Part shown: piece by piece, positions 8,790 to 17,910 of the stretch
How the letters are laid out: every line of letters begins with the position of its first letter
Numbering within the stretch: position 1 is the stretch's first letter
From: Oceanisphaera psychrotolerans
GTDB taxonomy: Bacteria; Pseudomonadota; Gammaproteobacteria; Enterobacterales; Aeromonadaceae
DNA: 64,000 bases
Assembly: GCF_001870485.1 (NCBI RefSeq)
Contig: NZ_MDKE01000044.1
Location: forward strand, 120,490-184,489
Direction: 5' to 3'
Notes under the pieces: model-generated
The model's database searches: none
Seen by the model: the letters and a program-made list of their open reading frames with translations, nothing else
Told to the model about the DNA's origin: nothing
Position numbers and translations under genes: made by a program

Positions 8790-10028
8790 ATGAATTTCAA
8801 GGACTGGTCGGCATCGGCCGTGACCGCCGGCTTTCTGGCGGTGCTGATTTCCTATTCGGGACCGCTAATCATCTTTTTTCAGGTGGCGCAGAGCGCCAAT
8901 GTCTCCCATGAGATGATGGTGTCCTGGGTCTGGGCCATTTCAATCGGAGCGGCGGTGTCGGGCATACTGCTGAGCTGGTGGCTGAAAGTGCCGGTGGTGA
9001 CCGCCTGGTCCGTGCCCGGCTCGGCGTTGTTGATCAGCATGTTTCCCGATCTCAGCCTCAATCAGGCGGTGGGGGCCTACATTACCGCCGGATTCATCAT
9101 TTTTCTGATCGGTATTTCCGGCTGTTTCGATACCTTGATGAGGGCGATCCCCAAGGGCATTGCCTGCGGCATGATGGCGGGGATCCTGTTTCAGTTCGGA
9201 GTGGGCGCCTTTCAGGCGGTGGAGTCCATGCCGGCCCTGACCTTTATGATGATTGCCGCCTACCTGATACTGAAACGCCTCTGTCCCCGTTATTGCATGA
9301 TACTGGTGATGCTGGTGGGGGTAGCGCTGACCATGGGGCTGGAAGGGATTGATCTGAGCGGGCTCGAACTCAGCCTGGCCCAGCCGGTGTTCATTCGTCC
9401 CGAATGGAGCTGGCACACCACCCTGAGCCTGGCGATCCCGCTGGTGCTGGTGAGCATCACCGGACAGTTTCTGCCCGGCATGGCCATACTGCGCAGCTCG
9501 GGTTATCGCACCAAGGCCAGGCCGATCATTATTGTCACCGGCATCATGTCGATGGTGATGGCGGTGTTTGGTGGCATCACCATCGTCATCGCCGCCATTA
9601 CCGCCGCCCTGTGCACCGGCAGGGATGCCCACGAAAATGCAGACAAACGCTATGTGGCAGGTATCGCCAATGGCCTGTTCTACCTGCTGGGCGGTTGCTT
9701 TGGCGGCAGCATCATCCTGCTGTTTACCGCCTTGCCGAAAGAATTTGTGGCGATACTGGCCGGACTGGCGCTGATCGGTGCCATTACCAGCAACGTGATC
9801 GGGGCCGTCAACGATGCGGAGCACCGGGAGGCCGCCATGGTGACCTTTTTGGCGACCGCCTCGGGCATGAGTTTCTGGGGGCTGGGCTCGGCGTTCTGGG
9901 GCGTGATGTTGGGTGGCCTGACCTATCTGGTGTTGCACAAGGTCTACCGGCTGCCGGCCTGGCGAGCCGGTTCACGGCTGCCGGAATCGGCCAAAACACC
10001 AGGCGGCAGTGACCCGGCCGATGCCTGA
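8790..10028 (+). CDS. benE: BenE-family benzoate/proton symporter
   Basis: A 412-residue inner-membrane transporter with roughly 11-12 hydrophobic helices. The family regions SYSGPLIIFFQVAQSA, WKVPV-like KVPVVTAWSVPGSAL, PKGIACGMMAGILF and GLFYLLGGCFGGS match BenE. The family imports benzoate with protons, but no benzoate catabolic gene is seen in the window, so the natural substrate may differ. The ATG at 8790 gives a normal family length; an upstream in-frame ATG at 8742 would add 16 residues. It is divergent from the lipoprotein gene. Confidence 0.85.
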   Translation: MNFKDWSASAVTAGFLAVLISYSGPLIIFFQVAQSANVSHEMMVSWVWAISIGAAVSGILLSWWLKVPVVTAWSVPGSALLISMFPDLSLNQAVGAYITAGFIIFLIGISGCFDTLMRAIPKGIACGMMAGILFQFGVGAFQAVESMPALTFMMIAAYLILKRLCPRYCMILVMLVGVALTMGLEGIDLSGLELSLAQPVFIRPEWSWHTTLSLAIPLVLVSITGQFLPGMAILRSSGYRTKARPIIIVTGIMSMVMAVFGGITIVIAAITAALCTGRDAHENADKRYVAGIANGLFYLLGGCFGGSIILLFTALPKEFVAILAGLALIGAITSNVIGAVNDAEHREAAMVTFLATASGMSFWGLGSAFWGVMLGGLTYLVLHKVYRLPAWRAGSRLPESAKTPGGSDPADA

Positions 10029-10156
10029 TGCCTTCCCGCGCCAGTCGTCCCATTGGCTCCGCTCCCTGACCGGTGACTATTGTGCAATGGATGAGTGGCC
10101 AGATGGGCTGCCCTGTGTACCGTTGCGTTGGCTGCTGATATCACCATGAATTCCGG

Positions 10157-10183
10157 GGCAAGCAGTGCTCTCTGCTGCTTGCC
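10157..10183 (+). terminator. hairpin downstream of benE
   Basis: GGCAAGCAG-N9-CTGCTTGCC, a perfect 9-bp stem in the 271-base gap between benE and rarD. There is no T tract after it, so terminator function is uncertain; no other feature is evident in this gap. Confidence 0.35.
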
Positions 10184-10299
10184 GGCCAAATACTCAGTAC
10201 ATTTTCTGGCTTTATTCTTTCGCCCGCTCAAAACTTCACCTCGAAACTGTTAAGCTGCTGGCAACATTTTCCATCGAGCTAACCAGAGAGGAGAACGGA

Positions 10300-11190
10300 G
10301 TGACCAAGGGTGTTGCGCTGTCGGTATTTTCGTCGGTGTTGTTTGCGCTGCTGTACTATTACGCCAGCCTGATGACGCCCCTCAATAGCGAAGCCGTGTT
10401 CGGCTGGCGGATGTTGCTGACCATGCCCTGTGTCGGTCTGTTTCTGTTCTACAGTGGTGACTGGCGGCTGGTTGTCGACTTGCTCACGCAACTGAGAACC
10501 CGGCCGGTGTTATGGCTGGGCTTGCCGCTGTCTTCCGCCCTGGTCGGGATACAGCTGTGGATTTTCATGTGGGCGCCGCTGAACGGGAGCGGGCTGGCGG
10601 TGTCGCTCGGTTATTTCATGATGCCATTGGTGCTGGTGCTGATCGGGCGTTTCCTCTACCAAGAGCGGCCGACCCGGTTGCAGTGGCTGGCGGTGGCCTG
10701 CGCCGCCGTCGGGGTGGCCAACGAGCTGTGGCATGCGGGGGCTGTTTCCTGGGAAACCCTGGTGGTGGCCATCGGATACCCGCTGTATCTCGTCTGGCGC
10801 CGCTGGTTGGGTAACGACAGCCTCGGCGGGCTCTGGTGTGACATGTTGTTGCTGATCCCGGTGGCAGCCTGGTTCGTGTTCGCAGCCGGCACACCCTTCG
10901 CCGCCTTTGCCCAGCGGCCGGTATTATCCCTGCTGGTGATGGGGCTGGGCATGCTCAGCGCCCTGGCGCTGGTGTGCTACATTCTGGCCAGCCGCTGCCT
11001 GCCGTTCAGCCTGTTCGGCCTACTCGGTTATGTGGAGCCGGTATTGCTGGTGCTGGTGTCACTGATGCTGGGCGAAAGCATCTCGGCGGCGGAATGGCCG
11101 ACCTACATCGCCATCTGGATAGCAGTAGGGTTGTTGGTACTGGAAGGCATCAAACGCTTGCTGGCATTCCGGCGTTATCCGTTTGACTAG
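10300..11190 (+). CDS. rarD: RarD-type EamA-superfamily transporter
   Basis: A 296-residue inner-membrane protein, the same length as Escherichia coli RarD, with about ten hydrophobic helices (drug/metabolite transporter fold). Family segments include SLGYFMMPLVLVLIGRFLY and the FGLLGYVEPVLLVLVSLMLGE region near the C-terminus. It starts at a GTG at 10300 preceded by AGAGAGGAG, which decides the start against a long upstream extension. RarD was named for chloramphenicol sensitivity; its physiological substrate is unknown. Confidence 0.88.
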   Translation: MTKGVALSVFSSVLFALLYYYASLMTPLNSEAVFGWRMLLTMPCVGLFLFYSGDWRLVVDLLTQLRTRPVLWLGLPLSSALVGIQLWIFMWAPLNGSGLAVSLGYFMMPLVLVLIGRFLYQERPTRLQWLAVACAAVGVANELWHAGAVSWETLVVAIGYPLYLVWRRWLGNDSLGGLWCDMLLLIPVAAWFVFAAGTPFAAFAQRPVLSLLVMGLGMLSALALVCYILASRCLPFSLFGLLGYVEPVLLVLVSLMLGESISAAEWPTYIAIWIAVGLLVLEGIKRLLAFRRYPFD

Positions 11191-11276
11191 CGCCGCCAGG
11201 TCCCACGCCCACATCATGCAGGGCGGCGACAACAGGGGGCGTCGTGTCAGCTTCGTCCATGGCAAGCTAGTATAAG

Positions 11277-11480
11277 CTAGCGGGCGGGGGGATCGGCGGG
11301 TTTGATGGGCTGGAAAGTATGGAACAGGCACCAGTAGCAATATATCGCCAGCCCCCCGGTGATCATGCCCCATAGCTGGGCGCCGGACAGCCATTCGTAC
11401 AGCGACCAGGCCAGACAGAACAGAGTAACGGCAATGCGCCGCCATAGCGGCTGGAAAAAAATCAGATCCTTTTCTTTCAT
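11277..11480 (-). CDS. DUF3329-like small membrane protein
   Basis: A 67-residue protein starting MKEKDLIFFQPLWRR with two hydrophobic segments (about 16-30 and 40-55). It resembles DUF3329 proteins of Vibrio and Aeromonas, whose function is unknown. The chosen ATG at 11480 drops seven upstream residues. It converges with rarD. Confidence 0.65.
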   Translation of the reverse strand: MKEKDLIFFQPLWRRIAVTLFCLAWSLYEWLSGAQLWGMITGGLAIYCYWCLFHTFQPIKPADPPAR

Positions 11481-11657
11481 GGTGGTGGCTCTCCGGTACA
11501 CACTCGGTGGCAGTTAACCACTATCCCGCCCGGCTTGTCGAATGTATATTCCATTTTTGTGATCTTCGAAATAAAACAGGGTGCTCCGGTAGCCGCCGCG
11601 GCAGGCTACCCTCGTCTCCCGAACCGGGCAGAGGCTCCTGCTCAATGACCGCGAGCC

Positions 11658-12539
11658 TCATGCCCACATCACGCAGATCGCCGCCACCACGATAAGGCCC
11701 AGCCCCAGGTGATCGTGGCGGGCCAGCCTGTCTCTGAAATACCAGGCCGAAATCATCAGGGTAAACAACACTTCAATCTGCCCCAGGGTCTTGACCAGGG
11801 CCACGCTTTCCAGGCTCATGGCGCTGAACCAGCCGATGGAGCCCAGACAACTGGTGAGGCTGACCAGGGCGGTCAGAGTGGGGCGCTTGAGCAGCCCACG
11901 CAGGCTGGCCGGATCGCGCAGCCCCAACCAGGTCACCAGCAGCAGGGTTTGCAGTCCAATCACCAGCAGCAATACCCAGGCGGCAGAGAAAGGAAAGGGC
12001 AATGCCAGCAGCAGGCTGGCTTCCCGTACCCACAGCGAGGTCAGCGCAAAGGCCAGGCCGCTGCCCAGCCCGAAGACCAGTGTCATCGGCGATACCGTGC
12101 CGGATGCCCGGTGCAGGCCGCTCAGCAGCCAGACCGCCATGCCGCCCAGTACCACGCCCAGCCAGCCGAGGGCGGTGAGGGAGGTGCCGAAAAAGCACAC
12201 CCCCAGCGCCGCCGCCAGAATGGCTTCACTCTTGGCCAGCCCTACACCCACCGCGTAGTTGCGCAACTGGAACAGCCGCACCATCAGGGCGGTGGCCAGG
12301 ATCTGGCTGAACGCGGCGCCCACTATGTAGCCGGCAAAGGGCACCGAAAAATCTGGCAGTGCCTGCTGCGGTTGCCAGCGATACAGGAGCCACAGGTAAG
12401 TGGCGGCGAGGGGGCCGGCCAGAATAAAGCGGGCCAGGGTCACCCCGGTGGCGCCGACACTCTGGCTGAGCTGTTTCTGAAAGGCATTGCGCCAGGCCTG
12501 CATCAGGGCGGCGAACAGGGCAAAGGGGATCCAGAGCAT
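11658..12539 (-). CDS. EamA-family (DMT superfamily) transporter
   Basis: A 293-residue integral membrane protein of about ten helices built from two EamA repeats (first LARFILAGPLAATYLWLLY to VLGGMAVWLL, second from VFGLGSGLAFALTSLWVREA to the C-terminus RLARHDHLGLGLIVVAAI). Such proteins export or import metabolites. Nothing nearby suggests a substrate. It lies downstream of trhO on the same strand, separated by a repeat-rich gap. Confidence 0.85.
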   Translation of the reverse strand: MLWIPFALFAALMQAWRNAFQKQLSQSVGATGVTLARFILAGPLAATYLWLLYRWQPQQALPDFSVPFAGYIVGAAFSQILATALMVRLFQLRNYAVGVGLAKSEAILAAALGVCFFGTSLTALGWLGVVLGGMAVWLLSGLHRASGTVSPMTLVFGLGSGLAFALTSLWVREASLLLALPFPFSAAWVLLLVIGLQTLLLVTWLGLRDPASLRGLLKRPTLTALVSLTSCLGSIGWFSAMSLESVALVKTLGQIEVLFTLMISAWYFRDRLARHDHLGLGLIVVAAICVMWA

Positions 12540-12555
12540 CAGGTTACCCTAAGGT

Positions 12556-12642
12556 GTAAGACGTGAGGGGGAAGGGCAAGACGTGAGGTGAACAAACCAG
12601 ACCTTCCGGCCCGGTGTTTTCCCCTCACGTCCGGCGTCTTAC
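12556..12642. repeat. direct and inverted copies of an AAGACGTGAGG motif
   Basis: AAGACGTGAGG occurs at 12558-12568 and again at 12578-12588 (20-base period). An inverted copy, CCCCTCACGTC (12621-12631), pairs exactly with GACGTGAGGGG (12560-12570), and GTCTTAC (12636-12642) pairs with GTAAGAC. Together they can form a long stem at the 3' end of trhO, perhaps a terminator or a dispersed palindromic element. Confidence 0.55.
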
Positions 12643-13628
12643 GATGCTTTATTCTTTTGTTGCTGCTGAAGCTTGCGCGCTTGCTTTTCGGCCCGGCGTT
12701 GCTCGGCATTGGCCACCGCATCGCTGCCGATATGGGCTTCGCCCCGTGCCCTGGCCAGTTGCAGCTGATGCTCGCGCTCGGCATAGCGGCGTTGTTGCTC
12801 GGGGGTCTGCCGGTCATGGCAACGGGGGCAGCTCAGTCCATGCTGATAGTGCGGGCTTTGCAGGTCATCCTGCGACAGTGGCGCCCGGCAGGCGGAGCAG
12901 AGCTGATACTGGCCCGGTTGTAGCTGGTGATCCACGGTGACCCGGTTGTCGAACACGAAGCACTCGCCCTGCCACAGGGACTCCTGCTCCGGCACTTCTT
13001 CCAGATATTTCAGAATGCCGCCGTGCAGGTGGTAGACCTCGTCGAAGCCCTGCTCCTTGAGATAGGCGGTGCTTTTTTCACAGCGAATACCGCCGGTACA
13101 GAACATGGCGACCTTCTTGTGCTTGGCCGGATCCAGGTTGTTTTTGACGTACTCGGGAAACTCGCGAAAACTCTCGGTATTGGGGTTGAGCGCGCCCTTG
13201 AAGGTGCCGATATCCACCTCGTAGTCGTTGCGGGTATCGACCAGCACCACTTCCGGATCGGAGATCAGCGCATTCCAGTCCTTGGGGGCCACATAGGTGC
13301 CCACCACCCGTTTGGGATCGATGCCTTCCACCCCCAGGGTCACGATTTCCTGCTTCAGCTTGACCTTGGTACGGTAGAAAGGCTGCTCTTCGCTGAGTGA
13401 TTCCTTGTAATCGATACCGTTGAAGCGGGCATCGGCATCGAACCAGGCCTTGAGCCGGTCGATGGCGGCGCGGGAGCCGGCCACGGTGCCGTTGATGCCT
13501 TCACTGGCCAGCAACAGGGTGCCACGGATCTGCTCGGCTTCCAGCATGGATTGCAGCGGCTCGCGCAGCGCTTCGTGGTGGTCCAGAGTAACGAATTTAT
13601 AGAGGGCACAAACAACAAACTGAGACAT
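12639..13628 (-). CDS. trhO: tRNA uridine(34) hydroxylase TrhO (rhodanese-like, YceA)
   Basis: A 329-residue protein. The N-terminal part ([29 protein letters not shown]) is the YceA acylphosphatase-like domain; residues about 125-220 are a rhodanese domain ([20 protein letters not shown]) with the active-site loop [11 protein letters not shown] containing the reactive Cys; the C-terminal region has CxxC pairs (CSACRAP, CPRCHD) and a charged coiled tail. TrhO forms 5-hydroxyuridine at the wobble position of some tRNAs using oxygen. The gene stands alone on the minus strand. Confidence 0.95.
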   Translation of the reverse strand: MSQFVVCALYKFVTLDHHEALREPLQSMLEAEQIRGTLLLASEGINGTVAGSRAAIDRLKAWFDADARFNGIDYKESLSEEQPFYRTKVKLKQEIVTLGVEGIDPKRVVGTYVAPKDWNALISDPEVVLVDTRNDYEVDIGTFKGALNPNTESFREFPEYVKNNLDPAKHKKVAMFCTGGIRCEKSTAYLKEQGFDEVYHLHGGILKYLEEVPEQESLWQGECFVFDNRVTVDHQLQPGQYQLCSACRAPLSQDDLQSPHYQHGLSCPRCHDRQTPEQQRRYAEREHQLQLARARGEAHIGSDAVANAEQRRAEKQARKLQQQQKNKAS

Positions 13629-13778
13629 GGTTTCCTCCAGCGCCGGCCGTGCGCTGTATCAAGCAAATATTCGTGGCCACACTCGCAGAGCATGACGTTA
13701 CAGGGCGCGCATGATAGCAAATTTTATCGCCGTCCTGCACCTGTGGGTGCCGGCGCCTCTTGAGCAAGAGAGGGCAGA

Positions 13779-13806
13779 TAAAAAAACGGCGCCCGCAGGC
13801 GCCGTT
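13779..13806 (-). terminator. Rho-independent terminator of the lytic transglycosylase gene
   Basis: On the minus strand AACGGCGCC-N4-GGCGCCGTT is followed directly by a run of T, ten bases beyond the stop codon at 13816. Confidence 0.9.
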
Positions 13807-13815
13807 GCATGATGG

Positions 13816-15069
13816 TTAACGCAGCTGTTTCAGCAGCGAGGCGCTGGCATAGCCGTCTGCGATCTGGCCGACAGACTGCTGATAGGCACGGATGGCGTTG
13901 ATGGTGTTGGGGCCAATGACGCCATCGGCTCCTTTGGTGTCGAAGCCCCTGGCGGTCAGCCTGCGTTGCAGTTCTTCCTTTTCCGTCCGGCTCAGGGCCT
14001 GCTCGTCTCGTGGCCAGGGGGCGACGAACTCACCACCACCGGCCAGTTTGTCGCCCAGGTGTCCTACCGCCATGGCATAGGAGGTGGCGTTGTTGTAGCG
14101 GCGGATCACCTTGAAGTTGTTGAAGATGGCGAAGGCCGGCCCCCGGGCGCCGGCGGGCACCAGTATGGCGGCCTCGCCATGGTCGGGCAGCGACTGGCCA
14201 TCGATGGTGGTGATGCCCTGATTGCGCCAGTAGGCGACCGGCTGGAGCTGGTTCTGATCGGCAAGGCGGTAGTCGAATCCGGCCGGCAGCCGGACTTCCA
14301 CTCCCCAGGGAGCGTTATGGTCCCAGCCGAAGCGGGACAGATAATAGGCGGTGGAGGCGAGGGCATCGGTTGGGTCTTCAGCCCAGATGTCCCGCTTGCC
14401 ATCGCCGGTAAAGTCCTGGGCGTACTCCAGATAACTGGTGGGCATGAACTGGGTGTGGCCCATGGCCCCGGCCCAGGAGCCGCGCATCTTTTCCGGGCTG
14501 ACATCACCCGCCTGCAGTATCTGCAGGGCGGCCATCAGCTGCGCTTCGGCAAAGGTGCGGCGGCGCCCTTCGAAGGCCAGGGTGGCCAGCCCTTCGATGG
14601 TGCTGGTGTTGCCGCGATAGGAGCCATAGTTGGTTTCCATGCCCCAGATGGCCAGTACTACCCTGGCATCCACGCCGTAGCGTTGTTCTATTGCCCGGAG
14701 TGCAGGTTTCAACTGTTCCCATTTCTGGCGGCCGGTGCTGACGCGGGTGGCGGAGGTGGCGGTGTCAAGGTAGTCCCAGATCTGCCGGCTGAACTCGGCC
14801 TGACGACCATCCAGCTCCATGACCTGCTGATTGAGCGTCACGCCCTTGAAGGCGCCGTCGAACACTGCCGGTTTGATCCCTTCGGCCAGCGCGCGGGCGC
14901 GAAAGCCGGTGCGCCAGGCGGCAAAGTCGGCGGGGGCAACGGGGGTGGTCTGGGTGGCGTTCGATTGCGATGGCCGAGGAGTGGCCGGTTGTGCGGTAGT
15001 GGCCTGACCGGCGCAACCGCTGAGGGTGGCACCGATCACCAGTGCACTGAGGTAGCATCGTTTTAACAT
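13816..15069 (-). CDS. lytic murein transglycosylase, MltB type, lipoprotein
   Basis: A 417-residue protein with a lipoprotein signal (GATLSGC, Cys near 19). After an Ala/Pro/Thr-rich linker comes an SLT_2-type catalytic domain (about 50-340); the catalytic Glu is in AIWGMETNYGSYRG. The C-terminal 60 residues are a peptidoglycan-binding domain (LQRRLTARGFDTKGADGVIG). It cleaves the glycan strand between MurNAc and GlcNAc, forming 1,6-anhydroMurNAc, at the outer-membrane face. It resembles MltB but carries the extra peptidoglycan-binding domain typical of the proteins often annotated simply as lytic murein transglycosylase. Confidence 0.92.
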   Translation of the reverse strand: MLKRCYLSALVIGATLSGCAGQATTAQPATPRPSQSNATQTTPVAPADFAAWRTGFRARALAEGIKPAVFDGAFKGVTLNQQVMELDGRQAEFSRQIWDYLDTATSATRVSTGRQKWEQLKPALRAIEQRYGVDARVVLAIWGMETNYGSYRGNTSTIEGLATLAFEGRRRTFAEAQLMAALQILQAGDVSPEKMRGSWAGAMGHTQFMPTSYLEYAQDFTGDGKRDIWAEDPTDALASTAYYLSRFGWDHNAPWGVEVRLPAGFDYRLADQNQLQPVAYWRNQGITTIDGQSLPDHGEAAILVPAGARGPAFAIFNNFKVIRRYNNATSYAMAVGHLGDKLAGGGEFVAPWPRDEQALSRTEKEELQRRLTARGFDTKGADGVIGPNTINAIRAYQQSVGQIADGYASASLLKQLR

Positions 15070-15137
15070 GTTGTCCCGTTGGTTGGCGTTGTTTATTCAC
15101 AGCATGGTTCGCAGCATATCCCAAGCCCATAAAAATG

Positions 15138-15157
15138 AAAGTCCCTGCATGGACTTT
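15138..15157 (-). terminator. terminator downstream of the phosphoribosyltransferase gene
   Basis: AAAGTCC-N6-GGACTTT, followed on the minus strand by CATTTTTATG. It lies about 60 bases after the stop at 15216. Confidence 0.6.
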
Positions 15158-15215
15158 GCCTGTGCCGGGGGAGCTGTCGCGCCGGGAGGCGTAAAGCGGG
15201 ACGCCGATGACGACC

Positions 15216-15869
15216 TCAGCGCTTGTCGTTGGCCTGGGCCAGCAGCATGCAGACCTCCCGATCGCTGGTCTGGCTGAAATCGTCATAGAACTGGCCAACC
15301 GAGCCCAGATTATCGCTCACCACCAACGCGGTAAATTCATCGACCAGGGCGGTGGCCCTGGCGGCGGCTTCCGCCGAGCTCACCGGTACCGCCACACCGA
15401 GGTGTGCCGGCCCCTGGCTTCGCACCGCCCGTATGGCCGCTTCCATGGTGGCGCCGGTCGCCAGGCCATCGTCCACCAGCAGCACAGTGGCCCCGGCAAG
15501 CGCAAGCGGTGCGGCCTGTCCCCGGTAGATGAGCTCCCTGCGATGCAGTTCTTTCTGTTCCCGCCGGAGCACGGCATCGCGCGGGGGCTGGTCGATGCCG
15601 CCGTGTCTGACGATTTCCTGATTAAGCACCAGAATATCCCCCGTGGCGATGGCGCCCATGGCCAGCTCCGGATGCCCGGGGTAGCCGAGCTTGCGCACCA
15701 GCAGCACATCGAGCGGCGCGTGCAGGGCCTGCGCCACTTCAAAGGCAACCGGTACTCCGCCGCGAGGCAGGCCCAGTACCAGCAAGGCGGGTAGCTCGCG
15801 ATAATGCCGCACCAACCCGGCCAGTCTCTGGCCGGCGGCGCGTCGATCCTGAAAAGATTGCAAGGTCAT
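15216..15869 (-). CDS. phosphoribosyltransferase-fold protein
   Basis: A 217-residue type I phosphoribosyltransferase. The PRPP-binding loop is VLLVDDGLATGATM (about 125-138), and the N-terminal VLGLPRGGVPVAFEVA is the usual early loop. This group is commonly annotated as a predicted phosphoribosyltransferase of unknown substrate, often found with stress or dienelactone-hydrolase genes elsewhere. The start MTLQSFQDR at 15869 is chosen because the upstream 30 residues of the open frame have no family resemblance. Confidence 0.85.
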   Translation of the reverse strand: MTLQSFQDRRAAGQRLAGLVRHYRELPALLVLGLPRGGVPVAFEVAQALHAPLDVLLVRKLGYPGHPELAMGAIATGDILVLNQEIVRHGGIDQPPRDAVLRREQKELHRRELIYRGQAAPLALAGATVLLVDDGLATGATMEAAIRAVRSQGPAHLGVAVPVSSAEAAARATALVDEFTALVVSDNLGSVGQFYDDFSQTSDREVCMLLAQANDKR

Positions 15870-16076
15870 ACTCCGGGTATAGAGGCATGATCTAACAGTA
15901 GCAAAACCCCATAAAATTCGGGTTGAGCCGCAGATAGTGACCCTGACCTTTGTTATCATTGCCCTTTTCGAACCGGCAGGCGGATCTCGCCGTTATCGGC
16001 AGCGACACCGGAAGTCGGTGTGGTGACGGCCACCGCATCCTGCCGGAGCTGCATCATTATCCATCGAGGAAGTCGC

Positions 16077-16391
16077 GTGAAGTGTCCTGGCTGTGAAAAC
16101 CTCATCGAAGCCGCCCACATCACCGAGCGGCAGGTTCGGGGACTCGATATACAGTTTGCCTGTCCTCATTGTCAGGCGACACTGAGGGTGAACGGACGGG
16201 CCACTCGAGCCAAGCTGATGGGCTTTGTGCTGCTGATGTCGGGCTCGGGGGTGATGTTGTGGGGGCCGCAACCGGCCTGGATATTTGGCTTGATGGTGAT
16301 GATTGCCGGTGGTGGCCTGGCCTTTGCCGCCCGTCGCCGGGAGTCAAGGTTGCAGTGTGTGGACAAGCCCGGCAGCGAGGCCGAACATTAA
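16077..16391 (+). CDS. zinc-ribbon and two-helix membrane protein
   Basis: A 104-residue protein starting at a GTG at 16077 (GAGGAAGTC upstream). Two CxxC knuckles, CPGCENL and CPHCQAT, 30 residues apart form a likely zinc ribbon; they are followed by two adjacent hydrophobic segments (MGFVLLMSGSGVMLWG and WIFGLMVMIAGGGLAFA). I do not recognise a named family. It could anchor to the membrane and bind metal or nucleic acid. It is followed 36 bases later by the GNAT gene and may share its transcript. Confidence 0.65.
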   Translation: MKCPGCENLIEAAHITERQVRGLDIQFACPHCQATLRVNGRATRAKLMGFVLLMSGSGVMLWGPQPAWIFGLMVMIAGGGLAFAARRRESRLQCVDKPGSEAEH

Positions 16392-16427
16392 CAACAACGC
16401 CCTGACGCATATTCTATCGGAGCCATC

Positions 16428-16910
16428 ATGTATCTGATCAGAGACTTTAAAGAGACCGATCTCAGCAGCCTGGAACTGATTTATCACGATGCGGTGATGG
16501 AGCAGGGACGGCGAAACTACAGCGAAGAACAGGTTGAATCCTGGGCATCCTTTCCCTATCTCTATGCCGCCGATTTCAGGACCCTGGTGCAGACCGGTTA
16601 CACCCGGGTGATGGCGTTCCATCAAATCCCGGTGGCGTTCGCCACCCTGTATCCCGATGATCATCTGGCGCTGTTGTATGTGCTGGCCGATCATGCCGGC
16701 CAGGGCCTGGCCGGACGCCTGTGCGACGATATCGAGCAGGAGGCGGGCCGGCGTGGAGTGGCGTGTCTGCGGACCGATGCCAGCCTGCTGTCGCGGCCGG
16801 TGTTCGAGCAGCGTGGATTCCGGCTGGTGGAGCAGCAACCGGTGGAGCGGGCGGGGCAGAAATTTATTCGTTTCATCATGGAAAAATCATTGTCGTCGCA
16901 GGCCGTCTGA
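16428..16910 (+). CDS. GNAT-family N-acetyltransferase
   Basis: A 160-residue acetyltransferase. The N-terminal YLIRDFKETDLSSL is typical for GNAT beta-1, and the acetyl-CoA loop is in VLADHAGQGLAGRLCDDIE (about 85-103, an R/Q-x-x-G-x-G/A variant). The EQRGFRLV segment before the C-terminus is the common final motif. The acceptor substrate is unknown. A strong terminator follows. Confidence 0.85.
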   Translation: MYLIRDFKETDLSSLELIYHDAVMEQGRRNYSEEQVESWASFPYLYAADFRTLVQTGYTRVMAFHQIPVAFATLYPDDHLALLYVLADHAGQGLAGRLCDDIEQEAGRRGVACLRTDASLLSRPVFEQRGFRLVEQQPVERAGQKFIRFIMEKSLSSQAV

Positions 16911-16919
16911 ACGCTGGCG

Positions 16920-16973
16920 CCGGTCGGGGCTTTGCCGCAGAATAGCGGCCCCGTCGACCGGGGGACTTTTTTT
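16920..16973 (+). terminator. strong Rho-independent terminator after the GNAT gene
   Basis: A long bulged stem: CCGGTC pairs with GACCGG and GGGGC with GCCCC, with an inner GCCGC/GCGGC stem, followed by seven T. Confidence 0.85.
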
Positions 16974-17000
16974 ACTTATTCTGGGGTAGGGGGAGCATCC

Positions 17001-17869
17001 GTGGCCAAACCGAAAGGCACCTATTATCTGACTGCACACTGTCCGGGCAGCCTGGGCACCGTGGACGTGGTGACGCGCTACCTGCATGAGCAGGGCTGTT
17101 ACGTGGTGGAAATGCAGACCTTTGACGATGTGCTGAGCGGGCACTTTTTCATTCGGGTGGAGTTTCGTCCTCCCGAGGCACCGCATTTCGATGAAACGGC
17201 CTTCAACCAGGGTCTGCAGCCACGGGCCAGGCAGTTTGATATGCAGTGGGAGCTGACCGCCACCGATAACAGGCCCAACGTGGTGATCATGGTGTCCCGG
17301 CTCGATCATTGTCTGAACGATTTGCTCTATCGCTATCGCACCGGCCAGCTGGCCATCGAGATCCCGGCGATCATTTCCAATCACCCGGATTTGCAGCGGC
17401 TGGCCGACTGGCATCATATTCCCTATTACCATCTGCCGGTGAGCGACGAGACCCGGGCCGAGCAGGAAGCCCAGGTGCTTAGCATTATCAACGAGTGCGA
17501 AGCGGATCTGGTAGTGCTGGCGCGTTACATGCAGGTGTTGAGCCCGGAACTGTGCGCCACCCTGACCGGCAAGGCCATCAATATCCACCATTCGCTGCTG
17601 CCCGGTTTCAAAGGCGAACAGCCCTATCATCAGCCTATCATAAAGGCGTCAAGCTGGTGGGGGCCACCGCCCATTACATCAATAACGATCTGGATGAAGG
17701 ACCCATCATCACCCAGGGCGTAGAAGTGGTGGATCACAGTCATTATCCGGAGCAGTTGACGGCCAAGGGCCGCGATATCGAGTGCATGACCCTGTCCCGG
17801 GCGGTGCAATATCATATCGAGCGACGGGTGTTCCTGCATAACGGCAAAACCGTGGTCTTTACCAGTTGA
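17001..17869 (+). CDS. purU: formyltetrahydrofolate deformylase (apparent 1-base frameshift)
   Basis: Starts at a GTG at 17001 after GGGGGAG. An N-terminal ACT domain (YYLTAHCPGSLGTVDVVTRYL) is followed by the formyl-transferase/hydrolase fold: AIISNHPDLQRLADW, LVVLARYMQVLSP, INIHHSLLPGFKG. The frame breaks after PYHQ at about 17633; the rest (KGVKLVGATAHYINNDLDEG) continues in another frame to 17869. Adding one G (CAGCC to CAGGCC) restores the family reading PYHQAYHKGVKL. PurU hydrolyses 10-formyl-THF to formate and THF, balancing one-carbon pools. The break is more likely a sequence error than a true lesion. Confidence 0.88.
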
Positions 17870-17910
17870 AGCGGACATTACCTAAAATGAAAAACGGAGT
17901 TTATTCCCCC

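Noticed and set aside
11190..11280. Partial similarity (about 23 of 33 bases) between the rarD/DUF3329 gap and the 3' end of the EamA gene
   Set aside because: Too short and too diverged to claim a duplicated gene remnant; could be chance in GC-rich sequence.
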